In this document: positions 59,561 through 63,597 of the stretch, piece by piece
Numbering within the stretch: the first letter of the stretch is position 1
How the letters are laid out: the number at the start of each line of letters is the position of its first letter
Assembly: GCA_005768755.1 (NCBI GenBank)
Contig: VAFL01000018.1
Coordinates: forward strand, 1 to 63,597
Length of the DNA stretch: 63,597 bases
Source: Paracoccus denitrificans
GTDB lineage: Bacteria; Pseudomonadota; Alphaproteobacteria; Rhodobacterales; Rhodobacteraceae
Direction: 5' to 3'
The notes under the pieces: generated by a model
Told to the model about the DNA's origin: nothing
What the model saw: only the letters and a program-made list of their open reading frames with translations
Databases searched by the model: none
Program-made: the position numbers and the translations under genes

Positions 59561-60567
59561 TCCTCTGCCTTGATGAAGGATTTCGCGCCATCGGCCATCA
59601 AATCGCGGTTCGCGACGCGCGCGGCCGGGACCTGCTGGCCTTCAAGGATCTGGAAAATCCCGCCGACTGCATCGACACCGACACGTGCGCCCGCCTCTCG
59701 GGTGACGCCGCCAATATGCGGCGTGACGACAATGCGCGGTTCGGCCCAGAAAGGATGGTCAGCGGCGGCAGGTTCAACGGCGAAGGAATCGAGGCCGGCA
59801 CCTGCCAGATGACCCGATTGCACCGCCGCCAGCAACGCGGCTTCGTCGATAAGTCCACCGCGCGCGGTGTTGATGACGAAACTGCCCTTCGGCATTTTCG
59901 CGATGGTGCCGCTGTTGACGATCTGGCGGGTCTGATCGGTCAGCGGTGTATGCAGGCTCAGGAAATCTGCGCGAGGCAGCATATCGTCAAAGCTTTTAAA
60001 TCGCTCTACCCCGTGGCGCTCGAACGCCCCGTCAGTCGCGTAGGGATCATAGCCGACCAGCTTCAGCCCCAACCCGCTGGCAATCCCGGCCGTGGCTTGC
60101 GCGATGGACCCCATCCCAAGCAGCGCCAGGGTCGAGCCGCGAAGCTCTCGCCCTTGAAAGCCTGCCTTTTCCCAACGTCCGGCGCGCAGGCTTGCATCAA
60201 GCGGCAGGATCTTCTTCACCGCCGCCAGCAGCAGCGCAATGGCATGTTCTGCAACCGAAACCGCATTCGCGCCCGTAGCGACGAGAACCGGGATATTCCG
60301 CTCTGCCGCTGCACTGAGGTCAATGTTATCCACGCCCACGCCATGTTTGGAAATCACCCTGACCTGCGGTGCTGCATCCATGACGCTGGCATCCAGCCGC
60401 CCCATCCGTGATACGATACCGACCGCACCGCTTTCATTCAGATGCGCCGCAATCACGTCGCTGTCGGCATAGGCAGGCGTGTGGACCGTCTGGTAACCGT
60501 GTTCCGCGATCACGCGTGCCGCAGCGGGGTCCAGATCCGGACCTGTGACCAGGATCGTCTTGCTCAT
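59557..60567 (-). CDS. D-isomer-specific 2-hydroxyacid dehydrogenase
   Basis: A 336-residue NAD-dependent D-2-hydroxyacid dehydrogenase resembling phosphoglycerate dehydrogenase without the ACT domain. VISKHGVGVDNIDL, the NAD loop LALLGMGSIAQATAG (third Gly replaced by Ala), catalytic Arg in INTARGGLIDE, Glu in DSFAVEP and His in VVTPHIGGVT are visible. It is the first gene of the operon and probably oxidises a hydroxy acid to the oxo acid cleaved by the RraA-like enzyme. A LysR regulator is divergent. Confidence 0.88.
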   Translation of the reverse strand: MSKTILVTGPDLDPAAARVIAEHGYQTVHTPAYADSDVIAAHLNESGAVGIVSRMGRLDASVMDAAPQVRVISKHGVGVDNIDLSAAAERNIPVLVATGANAVSVAEHAIALLLAAVKKILPLDASLRAGRWEKAGFQGRELRGSTLALLGMGSIAQATAGIASGLGLKLVGYDPYATDGAFERHGVERFKSFDDMLPRADFLSLHTPLTDQTRQIVNSGTIAKMPKGSFVINTARGGLIDEAALLAAVQSGHLAGAGLDSFAVEPAAADHPFWAEPRIVVTPHIGGVTREAGARVGVDAVGGIFQILEGQQVPAARVANRDLMADGAKSFIKAEE

Positions 60568-60690
60568 CGCATTCGTCTCCGTGCGCCCTGTGGCACAGGG
60601 CGTAAGTTGCTATGTTTCTGCTTGCTGTCCGCGGCAGCCCTCCAGCAGGCGCGGATATCTCCTCTTACACTTGGATAAAGAGTAGATTTA

Positions 60691-60727
60691 CTTAATAACA
60701 GCGAATAATTATGATAGTTATATTAAG
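60691..60727. promoter_or_regulatory. LysR operator region
   Basis: ATAATTAT-G-ATAGTTAT (60705-60721) is an 8-bp inverted repeat with one mismatch. It is nested in a wider CTTAATAAC / GTTATATTAAG pair (60691-60699 and 60717-60727). This AT-rich island lies in the divergent promoter of the LysR gene and the dehydrogenase/aldolase/TTT operon, where LysR proteins usually bind. Confidence 0.55.
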
Positions 60728-60744
60728 AAAAACTGGATTTAGAT

Positions 60745-61638
60745 ATGGATACGCGACAGCTGAAGACTTTGATCGCCATCTCGACGCAGGGCACATTCGC
60801 GCGGGCTGCCGATATCGTCGGCCTCACGCCCTCGGCCGTCAGCCAACAGGTCCAGGCACTTGAAGAGGAGTTGAACACTGCCCTGTTCGAACGGACTTCG
60901 CGCCCGCCAAAACTGACGCCGCAGGGCCTGCAGGTGCTGGAAATGGCCAGGTCCATTCTGCGACTGGAAGATGACACCAAGGCCAGCCTGAAAGGCGACA
61001 GGATCGCGGGGACGTTGATGCTTGGTTCTGTAAGATCAAGTGCCTTGAACCTGCTGCCGCAAGCCATCGTCACGATGCGCAGCCTTTATCCCGAGCTGAA
61101 GACAAACCTTCGCGTCTCGCTGTCTTCGACGCTGATCGCCGATGTCGCCGCCGGCCGGTTGGACGCGGCTGTCGTGGCCGAGCATGTCGGATTCCCCGCC
61201 GCGCTGAGATGGAGCCCGTTCCTGCGTGAACCGCTCTGGCTCATCGCGCCCAAAGGGACCGAAACCAGCGACCCCATCGGTTTGCTGAACTCCCGCCCCT
61301 ATGTCCGCTTCCGCAGCGCTGTTCCACTGGCCAATCTGATCGATACAGAGATATCGCGCATGGGTGTGATGCCCAATGACGTCGCGGAAATCGACACAAT
61401 CGGGGCGATCGTGACCTGCGTGCGTCAGGGTATGGGCATATCTGTCGTTCCACACGTCGCCCTTCAGGAACTGGATAATCGCGACCTGCTGAAGCTGCCA
61501 TTCGGAAAGCCGCAGATCACCCGCCAGATCGGCATCGTCGAACGAACCGTCGCGCCGCGCACGGACATCATTGCCCGGATGCATGAGGTTCTGGCAGGCC
61601 TTTGCGGCGAATACGGCGTAGAACGTGAGACGTTCTGA
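60745..61638 (+). CDS. LysR-family regulator
   Basis: 297 residues with the N-terminal LysR HTH (MDTRQLKTLIAISTQGTFARAADIVGLTPSAVSQQVQALEEELNTALFER; about 1-50) and a type-2 periplasmic-binding-like effector domain (GTLMLGSVRSSALNLLPQAI, VRQGMGISVVPHVALQE). It is divergent from the hydroxyacid dehydrogenase operon and probably activates it in response to the imported acid or an intermediate. Confidence 0.9.
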   Translation: MDTRQLKTLIAISTQGTFARAADIVGLTPSAVSQQVQALEEELNTALFERTSRPPKLTPQGLQVLEMARSILRLEDDTKASLKGDRIAGTLMLGSVRSSALNLLPQAIVTMRSLYPELKTNLRVSLSSTLIADVAAGRLDAAVVAEHVGFPAALRWSPFLREPLWLIAPKGTETSDPIGLLNSRPYVRFRSAVPLANLIDTEISRMGVMPNDVAEIDTIGAIVTCVRQGMGISVVPHVALQELDNRDLLKLPFGKPQITRQIGIVERTVAPRTDIIARMHEVLAGLCGEYGVERETF

Positions 61639-61851
61639 CAGCGGGTCCCGATCACCCCGACGGCACGTCAAATTCGGACGCGCCGATGTAGGCATTGCAT
61701 GCCTGGGATAACCCGGCTAGCAAGAAATTGTCCGCAACCTGCGGGCGATTCTGCAGCCTGTCCGCACGCTGGTGTAGCCCACTCCTGGCAGTCCCTTTAG
61801 CCAGACCGAGGTCCCACGCGCATCGGATGCAGCATATTTAGAGGGATTATC

Positions 61852-63597
61852 ATGGCAAATTTTCCGGGAACTTCGGGCGACGACTCCATCGTCGGGACCA
61901 CCGCTGACGACAGCATTACTGGCGGCGCTGGCAACGATACGATCGACGCAGAGGCGGGCAATGACACCGTTTTCGGCGGGATAGGCGACGATTCCATTTT
62001 TGCCGGGATCGGGGCAGATCTCGTCCAGGGCGATGACGGCAATGATACCGTGCTGGGGTATTGGGGCAGGGACACCCTTTATGGCAATGACGGGAACGAC
62101 TATCTCGACGGTGGTCTTGATTCCGATACGATGTATGGCGGCGTCGGCGATGACACGCTGATCGGGCTGAACGGCAATGATCTGATCGAAGGCGGCGATG
62201 GGGCCGATTTCGTTAGCGGCAGTTGGGATACGGACACGATTTATGGCGGCCTCGGCAATGACACGCTGTGGGGCGGCGGGGCCAGCGACTATGTTTACGG
62301 TCAGGACGGCAACGACCTGATCTATGGCAGCGAAGCGAATTACGATCACGGCACACCCGACACCCTGGATGGTGGCGCCGGCGACGATACGATCTTCGGC
62401 CAGAATGGCGATGACAGCCTGATGGGGGGCGCCGACAACGATTTGCTGGACGGTGGCAACGGGACCGACACGCTTCGCGGCGGCACCGGCAATGACACCG
62501 TCCGCGCGGGCGCCGATCAGGATATCATTGATGGTGGCGACGGCGACGATTCGCTTGATGGTCAATCTGGCGACGATTCGATTTCTGCGGGTGCCGGCAA
62601 TGATTTCGTGCGCGGCGGGACCAACAACGACACCATCCTGGGCGGGGACGGCGCTGACACTATCTACGGCGATCAGCAGGCCGACTCGATCTCTGGCGGT
62701 GCCGGTGGCGACTTCCTTTTCGGCGGCAGCGATACTGACAATATCACCGGCAACACCGGCAGCGACTATATCGACGGTGGCGACGGCGATGACACGCTGG
62801 ATGGCGGTTACGGCGGCGCCAGCAGCACCGCGCCGGAAAACGACACGCTGATCGGTGGCGATGGCAATGATTCGATCAACGCCAATGTCGGCGACGATTC
62901 CATCCTGGGCGGCACCGGAAACGATTCGGTTCTGGCAGGTGTGGGCGACGACATTGCCTATGGCGGCTCTGGGCGGGATACGCTTTGGGGGAATGACGGC
63001 AAGGATACGCTGCACGGTGAAGCGGATAACGATTTCGTAGCTGGCGGTGCAGGTGATGACGTCGTGACCGGCGGTGCCGGCAATGACGACCTGCGCGGCG
63101 ACAACCTTGGCGGCAGCGCCGATATGCCCGGCAATGATACGCTGGATGGCGGCGACGGAGCCGACACGCTTCGCGGCGGTTATGGCGACGATAGTCTAAG
63201 CGGCGGTGCCGGGGCAGATACCGTGCTGGGGCAGGCCGGTCAGGACACGCTTCTTGGTGACGGTGGCAACGACCTGCTTGACGGCGGAACCGAGGCTGAT
63301 CTGAATACCGGTGGCGGCGGCTTCGACACCTTCATTGCCGGCGATGCCGACACGATCACCGATTTCAACACCGCCGATGCGCAGAACTTCACCGATGGCG
63401 ATCAGACGAATAACGATTTCGTCGACCTCAGCCGCTATTACAATCAGACCAATCTGGATGCCTATAACGAAACGGCGGCCGCGAACGGTCAGGACACATA
63501 CGGCAACCCGCTGGCCTGGATGCGCGCCGATCAGGGCGATGACGGCATCCTGAACGAGGCCGGCATCACGCTGACCGTGAACAACGGCGGCGCGGCC
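61852..63597 (+). CDS. RTX-repeat calcium-binding protein (3' end outside window)
   Basis: 582 codons without a stop up to the right edge, starting at ATG 61852 (GAGGG upstream; MANFPGTSGDDSIVGT). From residue about 8 to 490 it is a nearly continuous array of nonapeptide RTX repeats (GGxGxDxUx type, e.g. GGAGNDTIDA, GGDGDDTLDGG), which bind Ca2+ as parallel beta-rolls outside the cell. The last 60 residues (DGDQTNNDFVDLSRYYNQTN onward) match a segment that often precedes a Hint (hedgehog/intein) domain in Rhodobacteraceae RTX proteins; that domain is not seen here. There is no Sec signal, so type I secretion by a C-terminal signal is likely. Confidence 0.92.
   Translation, partial: MANFPGTSGDDSIVGTTADDSITGGAGNDTIDAEAGNDTVFGGIGDDSIFAGIGADLVQGDDGNDTVLGYWGRDTLYGNDGNDYLDGGLDSDTMYGGVGDDTLIGLNGNDLIEGGDGADFVSGSWDTDTIYGGLGNDTLWGGGASDYVYGQDGNDLIYGSEANYDHGTPDTLDGGAGDDTIFGQNGDDSLMGGADNDLLDGGNGTDTLRGGTGNDTVRAGADQDIIDGGDGDDSLDGQSGDDSISAGAGNDFVRGGTNNDTILGGDGADTIYGDQQADSISGGAGGDFLFGGSDTDNITGNTGSDYIDGGDGDDTLDGGYGGASSTAPENDTLIGGDGNDSINANVGDDSILGGTGNDSVLAGVGDDIAYGGSGRDTLWGNDGKDTLHGEADNDFVAGGAGDDVVTGGAGNDDLRGDNLGGSADMPGNDTLDGGDGADTLRGGYGDDSLSGGAGADTVLGQAGQDTLLGDGGNDLLDGGTEADLNTGGGGFDTFIAGDADTITDFNTADAQNFTDGDQTNNDFVDLSRYYNQTNLDAYNETAAANGQDTYGNPLAWMRADQGDDGILNEAGITLTVNNGGAA

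Noticed and set aside
61690..61704. Palindrome AGGCAT-TGC-ATGCCT between LysR and the RTX gene
   Set aside because: Only 6-bp arms, 148 nt from the nearest downstream start and with no regulator match. It could be chance.
61717..63015. Long minus-strand open frame opposite the RTX gene (432 codons)
   Set aside because: It mirrors the repetitive GGxGxD codons and encodes monotonous Ala/Ile/Val/Arg repeats. It is a shadow of the RTX array.
61852..63597. Regularly spaced repeats that might suggest a CRISPR or satellite array
   Set aside because: The repeats are in-frame variants of RTX nonapeptide codons with no constant repeat/unique spacer structure.

Overview
The window looks like part of a large repABC plasmid or chromid from a Paracoccus-like member of the Rhodobacteraceae (Alphaproteobacteria). 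It is GC-rich and almost fully coding. It carries repA-repB-repC, three parS palindromes of the GTTNNNNGCNNNNAAC type and a small counter-transcribed RNA. Most of the rest is catabolic operons, each with its own uptake system: one CUT2-type sugar ABC transporter, three TRAP transporters and two tripartite tricarboxylate (TTT) transporters, with GntR/FCD, SorC, LysR or Fis-type regulators beside them. The organism call rests on gene content and sequence style, not on a search.

Left end (1-6.3 kb): the start of an oxo-acid semialdehyde dehydrogenase diverges from an Ldh_2-family imino/keto-acid reductase across a GTATAC-type operator. This pairing suggests hydroxyproline or sugar-acid catabolism. 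An RND efflux adaptor and pump pair follows.

6.4-21.3 kb: the most unusual block. A RuBisCO-like protein, a transketolase split into two subunits and a ribose-type ABC transporter form one operon. It diverges from a methylthioribose kinase (mtnK) and methylthioribose-1-phosphate isomerase (mtnA). A SorC regulator and a class II aldolase/short-chain dehydrogenase fusion follow. The motif TTGACATTTG lies in both divergent promoter regions, which suggests one SorC regulon. The set reads as an uptake and degradation route for a 5-substituted ribose, with two candidate fates for the ribulose-1-phosphate intermediate. dgoK, dgoA and a DMT transporter come next.

21.6-34.7 kb: a quinate/shikimate island (fused dehydroshikimate dehydratase, AroE-like dehydrogenase, TRAP transporter, type II dehydroquinase, GntR), a WG-repeat-like membrane-anchored protein, and an alcohol/aldehyde oxidation operon with DUF779 under an AcoR-like regulator that lacks the AAA+ domain.

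34.7-40.7 kb: the replicon backbone: about 1 kb without a recognisable gene, parS sites, repC, ctRNA, repB, repA, a DnaA box, a Phd/VapC toxin-antitoxin pair and a truncated tyrosine recombinase.

40.7-61.6 kb: a TRAP + HMG-CoA-lyase-like + class III CoA-transferase operon; a second TRAP set in the unusual order M-P-Q behind a 50-codon ORF; a ThDP enzyme with a TTT transporter; and a second TTT transporter with an RraA-family aldolase, a D-2-hydroxyacid dehydrogenase and a LysR regulator. The two TTT operons meet tail to tail at one strong terminator.

Right end (61.85 kb onward): the first 582 codons of an RTX-repeat calcium-binding protein that runs off the window.
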